From the IMG/VR virus record IMGVR_UViG_3300046001_006061, positions 1 through 64,000 of that record: a stretch of 64,000 nucleotides of DNA. The stretch is one strand, 5' to 3'. The position numbers and the translations under genes were made by a program. This DNA comes from a virus. Position 1 is the stretch's first letter. Every line of letters begins with the position of its first letter. Positions 25,064 through 32,739 of this stretch are shown in pieces. A model generated the notes under the pieces. That model was not told where the DNA came from. It saw only the letters and a list, made by a program, of their open reading frames with translations, and made no database searches.

Positions 25064-25669
25064 ATGTATAAATGTAATATTTGTCCTGCTGAATTTAAAA
25101 CAGAAAAGGGATTATCAAACCACAAATGTAGGTGGATATGTAAAATATGTGGAACTAAACTTACCACACCAAAAGGTTATGATAGGCACTTGCAAAATCA
25201 TAGTAACTCTGAAACAAGAAAAAAAGAACAACAGATAAAGCAGGTTGAAGCACAAAAACAAAAAGATGAAGAATTTGCAATAAAATATCAAAAATTGATT
25301 GATATGGGTTTATTTAATCCATTACATAATTCTGGCGATAGTGTTATTGTTTCTACATATATTGTAACAAAGCCAACTCACGAACAAAGGTTTAATAGAA
25401 TGGTAAGAGTTCGGTATGAAGAGGAAAGAAGGTATGATGTATTTGATTGGATAATAGACAAAGCAATAGAACCAACAATTAACGATTTGTATAGGATTAA
25501 TAATTGTATTGAGTTGAATAAACAATATCCAATTCAATATTTAACAAAGAATTTTAAAGTAATTTCTGAATCCAATATTTTTCAAGATAGAACCAAAGCT
25601 ATTGATGAGGCAACTAATAAAGGTAAACAATATAAAGAGGCTTGTGACTTTGCTTCTATGTGTCGCTAA
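25064..25669 (+). CDS. Cassette G: C2H2-type zinc-finger protein
   Basis: 201 residues. Two adjacent zinc fingers at the N-terminus: C4-C7...H20-C22 (CNICPAEFKTEKGLSNHKC) and C26-C29...H42-H46 (CKICGTKLTTPKGYDRHLQN). A charged coiled-coil-like linker follows, then a ~120-residue domain of unknown type (EQRFNRMVRVRYEEERRYDV). Classical C2H2 fingers are uncommon in phages; DNA binding is inferred. Confidence 0.65.
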   Translation: MYKCNICPAEFKTEKGLSNHKCRWICKICGTKLTTPKGYDRHLQNHSNSETRKKEQQIKQVEAQKQKDEEFAIKYQKLIDMGLFNPLHNSGDSVIVSTYIVTKPTHEQRFNRMVRVRYEEERRYDVFDWIIDKAIEPTINDLYRINNCIELNKQYPIQYLTKNFKVISESNIFQDRTKAIDEATNKGKQYKEACDFASMCR

Positions 25670-25675
25670 CAATGG

Positions 25676-25770
25676 CATATAACGGGCGGACGCTTGCATT
25701 GCAGGTTGCAAAAACAATAATTATTCCTTACAGTAACTTGTCAGCAACTTGCTGCAAGCGTATGTTAGAA
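25676..25770 (+). repeat. attC-like site 8
   Basis: R'' CATATAAC and R' GTTAGAA (25764-25770); arms ACGCTTGCA / TGCAAGCGT and GCAGGTTGC / GCAACTTGC. Related to site 1. Confidence 0.75.
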
Positions 25771-25826
25771 GCAGTAAATTAAACCTTGTGCGTGGGGTTC
25801 ACGCAAGCAAATTAGAAAATAAAATT

Positions 25827-26234
25827 ATGAAATCAACAGAAGAAGAAAAGAAAAAAGAAAAAATAGTTCAATCCGCTTACGGTAATCTTTATGAAAAATA
25901 TAAAATAAACATAAATAAATACAGCGGATTCACAGATACAAAAGAGGAAAAATTAGGATTCTCGCCATTGTCTGATGAAATTGAATATTTGGATTTTACT
26001 TGTAGTAATTTATGGAGACCAATTTCGTTAAAAGGAATAGAAAATAATAATGGGTGGATACGTATTGATAATAAACAATCAATTGAAAAAATAAATTATG
26101 TTGGATGGGCGTTCATACGTGTTTGTCGTGAAAATATTGAAGATATTTATTGTGAATATGTAGCAAATTCAATAGGCTATTTCTATGCTACTCATTACCA
26201 ACCAATAATAAAACCTAAATCACCTCATTTTTAG
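25827..26234 (+). CDS. Cassette H: hypothetical protein
   Basis: 135 residues from the ATG at 25827. Lys/Glu-rich start, then a Trp-containing region (LWRPISLKGIENNNGWIRID). No family recognised. Its 57-base leader and the ~45 bases after the gene are almost identical to those of cassette A although the coding part is unrelated. Confidence 0.55.
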   Translation: MKSTEEEKKKEKIVQSAYGNLYEKYKININKYSGFTDTKEEKLGFSPLSDEIEYLDFTCSNLWRPISLKGIENNNGWIRIDNKQSIEKINYVGWAFIRVCRENIEDIYCEYVANSIGYFYATHYQPIIKPKSPHF

Positions 26235-26272
26235 CGCAAAAGGCGGAAGCAAGCAAGGTTTAATTTATTGCT

Positions 26273-26356
26273 TTCTAACGTTTTCGGGCTTGGCGAAGTG
26301 GCTTTTGTGCGTTGGCTTGTGTGTCGGGAAGCCATTTTGCCAAACCCGTGTTATAC
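26273..26356 (+). repeat. attC-like site 9
   Basis: R'' TTCTAAC and R' GTTATAC (26350-26356); arms CGGGCTTGGCGAAGTGGC / GCCATTTTGCCAAACCCG. Same subtype as site 12. Confidence 0.8.
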
Positions 26357-26413
26357 GCTGGCACGGGTAATTTAGTAGGAACTTAATTTGAAACACAAAT
26401 AAAAATCAAAGCA

Positions 26414-26719
26414 ATGGCAACAGCAATTTATGAAATACCGAACTCCGTAAAGGAAATGTTTGAACAAGGCGAAAATAGTTATCGCATAATTGACTATTCA
26501 ATACAGGAAATGGACAATATCCAAAGTATGCAACATTTCCTTGACTGCATAGGTGCAACAAGCGATAATATTGAAACAGACGATGGAACGCAAGTGGTAA
26601 TTATTCATCCTGACTTTGACCACAAACTTGTAATTGATAGTGGTGGGTTGGGCGATTTTTATTCTCACGGTTATGACGTAACTCTCTATTCGGAGACGGT
26701 CAGTAGTGCTTGCGTATAA
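26414..26719 (+). CDS. Cassette I: hypothetical protein
   Basis: 101 residues, acidic: helix EIPNSVKEMFEQGENSYRII followed by strands (TQVVIIHPDFDHKLVIDSGG). No family recognised. The stop codon is part of the next R''. Confidence 0.55.
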   Translation: MATAIYEIPNSVKEMFEQGENSYRIIDYSIQEMDNIQSMQHFLDCIGATSDNIETDDGTQVVIIHPDFDHKLVIDSGGLGDFYSHGYDVTLYSETVSSACV

Positions 26720-26817
26720 CGTTTTGCGTATATGAGAAGTGGCACTTGTAGAATGTTGAAATTTAGCACAAATGTTTCTGTGCCATTTCTTATATACGCT
26801 GTTACCTGCTGGTGCGG
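26713..26817 (+). repeat. attC-like site 10
   Basis: R'' CGTATAAC and R' GTTACCT (26811-26817); arms as in site 6. Confidence 0.8.
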
Positions 26818-26873
26818 TTAATTTAGTAGAATTTTGATTTGAAAACGAATAGAAAATTTAAAAAGTTTTAGAG

Positions 26874-27119
26874 ATGGAAACACAAAAAATGTATGGAGTA
26901 GAATATAAAACAGATAGCAGTTCTACTTATGAAATATTTGAAAATTACGATGATGCGTTAGCTTTTGCTAATAGTAATGAAAATGCTATGTTTTTATTTA
27001 CAGCAGACTTTAATAAGGACAGAGTTTATTTAGATAGTGAAACTTGGAATTACGATGATTTTACCGACACTTTTATTAACCAAGAAATAATTGAAACTTA
27101 TGAAATATATGGGAAGTAA
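26874..27119 (+). CDS. Cassette J, gene 1: hypothetical protein
   Basis: 81 residues, acidic, Tyr/Asp/Asn-rich (YEIFENYDDALAFANSNENA). Its end overlaps the methyltransferase start by 20 bases. Could be a methyltransferase partner, but no family was recognised. Confidence 0.55.
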   Translation: METQKMYGVEYKTDSSSTYEIFENYDDALAFANSNENAMFLFTADFNKDRVYLDSETWNYDDFTDTFINQEIIETYEIYGK

Positions 27120-27867
27120 GGCGAGATTTAGTAAAGAGATTTTGCCGATAATATTAAAAGACAGAACAGCCGACCAATGGTATGTTGAGCCATTTGCAGG
27201 TGGAATGAACGCAATTTGTGATGTAGATGGCAATAGACTTGCTAATGATAAAAACTACCACTTAATTGAAATGTGGAAAGGATTAACAAATGGCGTTAAA
27301 TACCCAACAGACATACCAAAAGATTTGTATGACCTTGCAAGAGATGTTTATAATGGTAGAGAAACAAGGTTTGAACACAAAATGAATATGGCTGATGATA
27401 TGGTGGGTTGGATTGGTTGGATGGGTTCTGCAAATGGTAGATTTTTTGATGGTGGATATTCTGGTAAATCAAATACCAAAATTGGAACGGTAAGAAATTA
27501 CATTAAGGAAGCAATAAGTAATATTGAAAAGCAATTACCAAAGATGGTAGGTGTTAAATTTGAGAACAAAGATTATACTGAATTGCTATTACCCAATAAC
27601 AGTATTATTTATTGCGACATTCCATATCAAGGAACAAAACAATATTCAACATCAAAAGATTTTAACCATTCAAATTTTTGGAAATGGTGCAGAGAAAAGG
27701 CAAAGCAAGGACATACAATTTTTGTAAGTGAATACGAAGCACCTGCCGACTTTGAATGTGTTTGGCAAAAAGAGGCTAAATCTTCTTTATCGGCAAATGG
27801 TGTAATAGGTGGTAATAAGGTGAGTGTGGAAAAACTTTTTAAATTTTCTCCCACAAATGCTAATTAG
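27100..27867 (+). CDS. Cassette J, gene 2: Dam-type adenine-N6 DNA methyltransferase
   Basis: 255 residues from the ATG at 27100. MKYMGSKARF is motif X, EPFAGGMN (30-37) the SAM-binding motif I, and DIPYQG (173-178) the catalytic DPPY-type motif IV, in the D12/alpha-class order. Ile replaces Pro in the second position of DPPY, a tolerated variant. It methylates adenine in a short DNA target. No restriction enzyme gene is adjacent, so it is an orphan enzyme, plausibly shielding phage DNA. Confidence 0.85.
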   Translation: MKYMGSKARFSKEILPIILKDRTADQWYVEPFAGGMNAICDVDGNRLANDKNYHLIEMWKGLTNGVKYPTDIPKDLYDLARDVYNGRETRFEHKMNMADDMVGWIGWMGSANGRFFDGGYSGKSNTKIGTVRNYIKEAISNIEKQLPKMVGVKFENKDYTELLLPNNSIIYCDIPYQGTKQYSTSKDFNHSNFWKWCREKAKQGHTIFVSEYEAPADFECVWQKEAKSSLSANGVIGGNKVSVEKLFKFSPTNAN

Positions 27868-27888
27868 AAGCACGAATGTAGCACTTGC

Positions 27889-28021
27889 AGGTAACGGTCT
27901 GGGGCTTGTAGCAGAAGGGGAATTTGAAAAACTACTGCGCAATTAACCACCACAGCCTAATAGAAGTAATAAGGCTCAAAACTTCCACTTCTGCCCCTAT
28001 TGCTACAAACCCTTGTTAGCG
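27889..28021 (+). repeat. attC-like site 11
   Basis: R'' AGGTAAC and R' GTTAGCG (28015-28021); arms GGGGCTTGTAGCAGAAGGGG / CCCCTATTGCTACAAACCC. Same subtype as site 2, internal sequence largely shared. Confidence 0.75.
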
Positions 28022-28066
28022 GTTCGGGCTTGTTTTCACAAGGGTATAAATTTTAAATAAATAAAA

Positions 28067-28303
28067 ATGTCAGAGAAAAAAGTATCAGTTACCATTAAGT
28101 GTAAACAAGTAATGCACTTTGCTCAAAGTGTTGAAATGTCCGAAAGTGATTATGAGAAAATCAAAGATTTGGATTTTGAAGATGTCCACGAAATAAGAGA
28201 AAGAGAGCAGTATTCAGTTATTGAAGGATATCTGAATTTTATGGATATTCTTGAAAGCGATGATGAATTTTTAGATGTCCAAATTACCAAAGATGAAGAT
28301 TAG
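28067..28303 (+). CDS. Cassette K: hypothetical acidic protein
   Basis: 78 residues, strongly acidic second half (DFEDVHEIREREQYSVIEGY, LESDDEFLDV). No family recognised. Acidic small proteins in such arrays can be inhibitors, but this is only a guess. Confidence 0.55.
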   Translation: MSEKKVSVTIKCKQVMHFAQSVEMSESDYEKIKDLDFEDVHEIREREQYSVIEGYLNFMDILESDDEFLDVQITKDED

Positions 28304-28324
28304 TAGGGTGTTTTTTAGCCTGAC

Positions 28325-28450
28325 CGCTAACGTTTTCGGGCTTGGCGAAGTGGCTGAACGCGAAGCTAAATAGAATTACAAAACTTTAAAATTAAAAACG
28401 AATGATTGATAGAATTACTGAACAGCCATTTTGCCAAACCCGTGTTAGTG
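28325..28450 (+). repeat. attC-like site 12, with the next start codon in its loop
   Basis: R'' CGCTAAC and R' GTTAGTG (28444-28450); arms CGGGCTTGGCGAAGTGGCTG / CAGCCATTTTGCCAAACCCG. The ATG at 28402 lies in the loop. Confidence 0.75.
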
Positions 28451-29175
28451 GCAGTACTTTTGTGAACGCAGACTGCTTTGATGTTTTTCCTTTTATTGAG
28501 GATAAATCAATTGATGCGATTATTTGCGATTTGCCTTATGGAACTACTGCTTGTAAGTGGGATAGTATCCTGCCATTAGACAAACTTTGGAATGAATACA
28601 AGCGTGTTTTAAAGCCAAACGGTGTTATTTTACTTACTGCTTCGCAACCATTTACAACTGTTTTGATTGGAAATGATTTGAAAATGTTTAAGTATAATTT
28701 AGTTTGGGATAAAGTAGCTGTTACAAATCCGATGTTGGCTAAAAAACAACCTATGAGATGCCACGAAGATGTATTGATTTTTTACGATAAGCAACCAACT
28801 TACAACCCACAAATGAGAGTAGGCGTAAAATGGAGTAGAGCAGGAAAAAAACAACATACAACAGATACTTTAGGGCAAAGCACGTTGTTTAATAATGGAA
28901 GCGATGAAAGTGAAATGAAATACCCTAAAAGTATTATCACATTTTCAAATGCTGACAAAACAAAAAACGAACATCCAACTCAAAAACCGATTGACTTAAT
29001 GGAATGGTTGATTAAAACATATACAAACGAAGGCGATATGGTATTAGACAATACAATGGGTTCAGGAACAACAAACTTGGCTTGTATTAAATTAAATCGC
29101 AAATCAATTGGAATAGAAAAGGAAAAACAATATTACGATGTTGCTGTTCGGAGGGCTTCGGAGTATTGCCACTAA
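28402..29175 (+). CDS. Cassette L: beta-class DNA methyltransferase
   Basis: 257 residues. Catalytic DLPY (43-46) comes first, then HPTQKP (191-196) and the SAM motif DNTMGSGTT (216-224), the beta-class order of N4-cytosine or N6-adenine methyltransferases. No nuclease gene is near, so it is an orphan. The first ~15 residues (MIDRITEQPFCQTRVS) are encoded by attC 12; an alternative GTG start just after R' (28461-28463) would give a protein nearer the usual N-terminus. The stop is inside the terminal R''. Confidence 0.85.
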   Translation: MIDRITEQPFCQTRVSGSTFVNADCFDVFPFIEDKSIDAIICDLPYGTTACKWDSILPLDKLWNEYKRVLKPNGVILLTASQPFTTVLIGNDLKMFKYNLVWDKVAVTNPMLAKKQPMRCHEDVLIFYDKQPTYNPQMRVGVKWSRAGKKQHTTDTLGQSTLFNNGSDESEMKYPKSIITFSNADKTKNEHPTQKPIDLMEWLIKTYTNEGDMVLDNTMGSGTTNLACIKLNRKSIGIEKEKQYYDVAVRRASEYCH

Positions 29176-29176
29176 C
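29169..29176 (+). repeat. attC remnant at the right end of the array
   Basis: CCACTAAC is complementary to the left end of cassette L (GTTAGTGG, 28444-28451), as expected for its R''. No L', L'' or R' partner follows, so the site seems truncated. Confidence 0.55.
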
Positions 29177-29196
29177 TATGTGATTGGCGCAACAAC

Positions 29197-29487
29197 ATGG
29201 TAATACAATCAATGATAACTAACATTTCAGCTATACCAACAGAAAGAATAATGAGTTGTGATTTTGTAATTATAACTCATTATTTACCGAACACAGATTA
29301 TGTTTTTAGTGGCAATGAGGTTTACAAGAAAATAAACAGTAACCTAAAACCAGTATCAACTTATATGAGTGGTAGATGTAAGGTCGCTAAGATAAATACT
29401 AAGCCAAAAAGTTTAACATGGCTAAAAGCAAATAGAAAAAGCAAAATAGAAACTTTTATAAAAAACGTACAAATATTACCTTTTTAA
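29197..29487 (+). CDS. Hypothetical protein after the array
   Basis: 96 residues with a basic C-terminus (KPKSLTWLKANRKSKIETFI). No family recognised. First gene of the phage backbone beyond the array. Confidence 0.5.
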   Translation: MVIQSMITNISAIPTERIMSCDFVIITHYLPNTDYVFSGNEVYKKINSNLKPVSTYMSGRCKVAKINTKPKSLTWLKANRKSKIETFIKNVQILPF

Positions 29488-29489
29488 AC

Positions 29490-29657
29490 ATGAAAAATAA
29501 ACCAATCCCCAAATCCAAACTAGGGCGCAACAAAAACGAACTGCCAACAAAGCGTATTTCACGAAGAGTTGACCCTCGTATTTACGACAACTGTATTGAC
29601 TACATAGCTAGTCAAGTTAAATTAATAAAGTCACAAAAAACACCAATCGAACAATGA
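29490..29657 (+). CDS. Small basic protein
   Basis: 55 residues, Lys/Arg-rich (KSKLGRNKNELPTKRISRRV then a helix). The pattern VDPRIYDNCIDYIASQVK could be a ribbon-helix-helix core; low certainty. Overlaps the next gene by 4 bases (ATGA). Confidence 0.5.
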   Translation: MKNKPIPKSKLGRNKNELPTKRISRRVDPRIYDNCIDYIASQVKLIKSQKTPIEQ

Positions 29658-29737
29658 AAAGAGCATTGCAAATTTTAGGAAACTTAGCTATATTAGCTGT
29701 GTTTATGTTTTATGTTTGGCAAACTTTAGTTAGATAG
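29654..29737 (+). CDS. Tiny membrane peptide
   Basis: 27 residues, LQILGNLAILAVFMFYVWQT: one transmembrane helix with basic ends. Coupled to the gene before it. Confidence 0.45.
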   Translation: MKRALQILGNLAILAVFMFYVWQTLVR

Positions 29738-29741
29738 AATT

Positions 29742-29930
29742 ATGACATTTAGCATATTCGAAGAAGACTTTACTCAACCGCAAAGACGAGGAGAACTAAT
29801 AGCAACATTTACAATATCAAGTAAATTAACCAAACTCCAAAAGCGAGAAACAAGAGATTACTTTTGGCAAATAAAAGACTATCTTCAAAAAATAGAAAAC
29901 AAAAATTTAATAATTAAAATAGGAGAATAA
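29742..29930 (+). CDS. Hypothetical small protein
   Basis: 62 residues, mixed strand/helix, basic. AGGAG stands at its 3' end just before the next ATG. No family recognised. Confidence 0.55.
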   Translation: MTFSIFEEDFTQPQRRGELIATFTISSKLTKLQKRETRDYFWQIKDYLQKIENKNLIIKIGE

Positions 29931-29931
29931 C

Positions 29932-30282
29932 ATGGATAAATTAGCATTTTACATCATAATAGCAGTAATAGGAAGCGTTGTAGCTTGGTTTAGCTACATT
30001 GTTTACACTTTACTTCGTAGCCGCAACACACCGCAGCAAAAGGACAAAGACTTAGTTTTAATAAAATCTATTCGTTTTGAAATAGACGGCTTAAAGGATA
30101 GAGTTATTGAATTATACAAGCGTACCGAAGTTTACGAGATACACGATACCGATTCACCTATAATAGTGGTAACAATTGGTGAAGCAGTGGCGAGAATGAA
30201 GCATAAGCAAATATTTCTAAATTATAGACAAGCGTGTTTAGATATGGATAGAATTTTTAAAGTAGTAGTAATAACAGTATAA
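29932..30282 (+). CDS. Membrane-anchored hypothetical protein
   Basis: 116 residues with an N-terminal transmembrane helix (FYIIIAVIGSVVAWFSYIVY, about residues 6-26) and a soluble domain with strands and helices behind it. Cytoplasmic domain inferred from the basic residues after the helix. Confidence 0.6.
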   Translation: MDKLAFYIIIAVIGSVVAWFSYIVYTLLRSRNTPQQKDKDLVLIKSIRFEIDGLKDRVIELYKRTEVYEIHDTDSPIIVVTIGEAVARMKHKQIFLNYRQACLDMDRIFKVVVITV

Positions 30283-30285
30283 ATT

Positions 30286-30633
30286 ATGGAACAGAAAATA
30301 AAAGAAGTACAAGAATACTTCAAACAAAAAATGCTTAAAGGCGAGTTTGTATTGGGCGAAAAAGTTGAACCAACATTTTCAGATATTATAATCGAGGATA
30401 GGTATAAATTTATAATTTGGATAAGTACAACACATGATACCGCTAAAGTTTGGGAAAGTGTTGATAACCATTTTATCAAAGGAATTAAGTTTACAGATGA
30501 AGAGCAAATAGAGTTCCGTAAAATTATAGAGCCAAAACTTGCATCATGGTATATAAAAATTGGACTACAACAAGATAAAGACGCTTTCAATAAATTAGCA
30601 GTTAAACTAGGTAAAGAACAAATAACCGAATAA
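30286..30633 (+). CDS. Hypothetical protein
   Basis: 115 residues, helical ends with a beta-rich middle (RYKFIIWISTTHDTAKVWES). No domain recognised; it abuts the next gene directly. Confidence 0.6.
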   Translation: MEQKIKEVQEYFKQKMLKGEFVLGEKVEPTFSDIIIEDRYKFIIWISTTHDTAKVWESVDNHFIKGIKFTDEEQIEFRKIIEPKLASWYIKIGLQQDKDAFNKLAVKLGKEQITE

Positions 30634-30870
30634 ATGAAACCACAAAGAGAAGCAGAATTTGCAATAGTTAGAGCAGCAGTACAAGCTACTAACGACCAAA
30701 AGCTAGTGTACGACCATTATAAACGTATTACAGCAACAGACGAAGCCACCGAAGAAGATTATATCAAACTTGGTGAAGCAAAAGAAGCATGGAAACAAGC
30801 GGGTTTAAATTCGCAGCAAATGTTTTCACTATACAATATTTCAGAATTAACAGCAATAAATCACAAATAA
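30634..30870 (+). CDS. Hypothetical protein
   Basis: 78 residues, helical, directly abutting the preceding stop. Precedes the recombination pair by 25 bases. No family recognised. Confidence 0.6.
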   Translation: MKPQREAEFAIVRAAVQATNDQKLVYDHYKRITATDEATEEDYIKLGEAKEAWKQAGLNSQQMFSLYNISELTAINHK

Positions 30871-30895
30871 ACAAAAATAAACAAAAAAAAATCAA

Positions 30896-31807
30896 ATGGA
30901 AAACGAAGAAATTCAAATTATTGATGCTGGAATTTACGAACAGCAAGACAGAGCAATCTTTGATGTGCAAATTGTTACGGCTAAAAAATATCCCCGTAAT
31001 ATTATGAGAGCAACCTCAAATGCTATTGCAATTGTTACTATGGACATGGAAACAGCAAAAGTATGTACCTATTCAGTTCCTAGAGGTGGAAAGTCAATTA
31101 CAGGACCTTCTGTGCATTTAGCTAAAATCTTATTGCAGCAATGGGGAAACTTGCGAGTAGAAGCAAAAGTTGTAGAAACAACCGATAGACAGTTGACAAG
31201 CGAAGCAGTTTGCTTTGACCTAGAAACTAACATTGCAGTTAAGGTTCAAGTTAAGCGTTCTATTATGACTAGAAGTGGTAGAATGACAGACGACATGATT
31301 ACTGTTACGGGTAATGCTGCAAATTCAATAGCTTTAAGAAATGCTGTTTATAATGTAATCCCTAGAGGTGTTGTTGATAAAGTTTACGATTCAGCAAAGA
31401 AAATGATTACGGGAGATTTATCAAGTGAAACAAAATTAATTGCCAAGCGTAAGCAAGTTGTAGATGCCCTAAGAGATACTTACAACATAACCGAAGAAGA
31501 AGTATTAAAAGCAGTTGGGAAGGCAGCACAATCGCAATTAACAACAGACGATATTATTACCTTAATCGGTATCGGGACAGCAATTAAAGACGGTGATACA
31601 ACAGTAGATTTTGCTTTTAGAAACTTGAAAGGAAGTGTTATCGAAAACCCAACACCAACTAATCACGAAGAAGACCGAGTAAAATTGATGTTAAGTGACT
31701 GCAAAACCGCTAAAGAAGTTGACGAATTAGCTAAGAACAACCCCGAAATTAGCCAAGAACTTGTAATTGCAAGAAAAGACGAATTAAAACAAGGGAAACT
31801 ATTGTAA
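30896..31807 (+). CDS. Probable single-strand annealing protein
   Basis: 303 residues. The middle (GKSITGPSVHLAKILLQQWG, LRVEAKVVETTDRQLTSEAV, AVCFDLET) resembles the central part of phage ssDNA-annealing recombinases, and the gene overlaps the next one, a PDDEXK exonuclease, by one base. An annealing protein next to an exonuclease is the lambda Red / RecET arrangement. The exact family (RecT, Erf, Sak or other) is not resolved. Confidence 0.55.
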   Translation: MENEEIQIIDAGIYEQQDRAIFDVQIVTAKKYPRNIMRATSNAIAIVTMDMETAKVCTYSVPRGGKSITGPSVHLAKILLQQWGNLRVEAKVVETTDRQLTSEAVCFDLETNIAVKVQVKRSIMTRSGRMTDDMITVTGNAANSIALRNAVYNVIPRGVVDKVYDSAKKMITGDLSSETKLIAKRKQVVDALRDTYNITEEEVLKAVGKAAQSQLTTDDIITLIGIGTAIKDGDTTVDFAFRNLKGSVIENPTPTNHEEDRVKLMLSDCKTAKEVDELAKNNPEISQELVIARKDELKQGKLL

Positions 31808-32739
31808 TGGAAAATGCTGATGATTTATTATTTAGGTGTTCCGCATTGGGACACCTAATGAAAGAGCCGAAGGGTTCAAGTGCTTATTTTATACATGGAG
31901 TTGAACTTACAACAGCTAAAGCAAATAAACTAATTGACGAAGCTATTAAAACTAAAAGTATTGGAAACCTATTAGGTCTTGAAAAAAGAACTTTAAAGCC
32001 AAGCAATGACGATTTAGCAGAAGGAGTAAAAACACATTTAGTTGATGTGTATGTAGCTGCAATGTATGAAAGACATGAAGAAATATCTAGTAAATACTTG
32101 GACAAGGGAAACGAAACGGAAGAAAATTCTATTACAATTGTTTCTCGAATGACTAAAGAGTTCTATAAGAAAAATGAAACTACTTTAAGGAATAATTTTA
32201 TTTGCGGTACTCCCGATTTGTTTAAAGGAAAAGATATTCATAACGCTACTCACATTCGAGATACAAAGAGCAGCTATTCAGTTTACACTTTCCACCGTTC
32301 AATTTCAAAAGAATTATTAGACCTTTACTATTGGCAAGTTCAAGGATACATGGCATTGAGTGGCGCACAAGTAGCAAATGTTGATTACTGCTTAAACAAT
32401 ACTCCTTTTAACATGATAGAAGCAGAACTAAGACGTGAAAGTTATAAATATTTAGAAGGAAATACTCCTAATTGGATTGATTTACAAATTGCTGCCAATC
32501 ATATATTTGACCGTAACAGTTTTGAAGAATTTATTCAGCGTATAGGAATTAACCCTACTGATGAAAACTCAAAAGCAATCGTTCAAGGATTTGTAGAAAT
32601 ACCTTTAGAAAAGCGTTGGTTTACTTTTGAAGTAAAACGCAATGATGAAGATATTCAACGCTTGTACGATAGAATAAGACAATGTAGAAACTGGATAAAT
32701 GAAAGGTATTTCAATGACACAATTAGCACCAACATTTAA
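31807..32739 (+). CDS. PDDEXK-family exonuclease
   Basis: 310 residues. An upstream Glu region (KGNETEE), then CGTPDLF (Asp-137), RDTKSS (Asp-152, Lys-154) and YYWQVQGYM (Gln-177) give the RecB/YqaJ-like nuclease order. It probably makes single strands for the annealing protein encoded just upstream. The start overlaps that gene's stop. Confidence 0.75.
   Translation: MENADDLLFRCSALGHLMKEPKGSSAYFIHGVELTTAKANKLIDEAIKTKSIGNLLGLEKRTLKPSNDDLAEGVKTHLVDVYVAAMYERHEEISSKYLDKGNETEENSITIVSRMTKEFYKKNETTLRNNFICGTPDLFKGKDIHNATHIRDTKSSYSVYTFHRSISKELLDLYYWQVQGYMALSGAQVANVDYCLNNTPFNMIEAELRRESYKYLEGNTPNWIDLQIAANHIFDRNSFEEFIQRIGINPTDENSKAIVQGFVEIPLEKRWFTFEVKRNDEDIQRLYDRIRQCRNWINERYFNDTISTNI

Larger units (their letters stand above)
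21985..29176 (+). mobile_element. Integron-type gene cassette array, 12 cassettes, no integrase
   Basis: Twelve attC-like sites of about 84-133 nt, in one orientation, alternate with 12 cassettes of one or two genes each. For 11 of the 12 cassettes the first bases (GTTA...) are complementary to the R'' end of that cassette's own downstream attC, over 8 to about 25 bases: GTTAGCGGTA with TACCGCTAAC, GTTATAAGCC with GGCTTATAAC, GTTATATGCC with GGCATATAAC. The cassette beginning at 23294 matches only partly. This is the signature of cassettes that integrated as circles. No tyrosine integrase gene occurs in the window, so it is a cluster of attC sites lacking an integrase. Right end 29169-29176 keeps only the R'' half. 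Confidence 0.8.

Noticed and set aside
22132-29175. Minus-strand frames within the array and elsewhere
   Set aside because: They mirror plus-strand genes or attC sequences, have no promoter and no recognisable protein pattern.
21985-29176. CRISPR array or REP-type repeats
   Set aside because: Repeats are 84-133 nt, imperfectly palindromic, variable inside, separated by genes rather than by short uniform spacers, and no cas gene is present.
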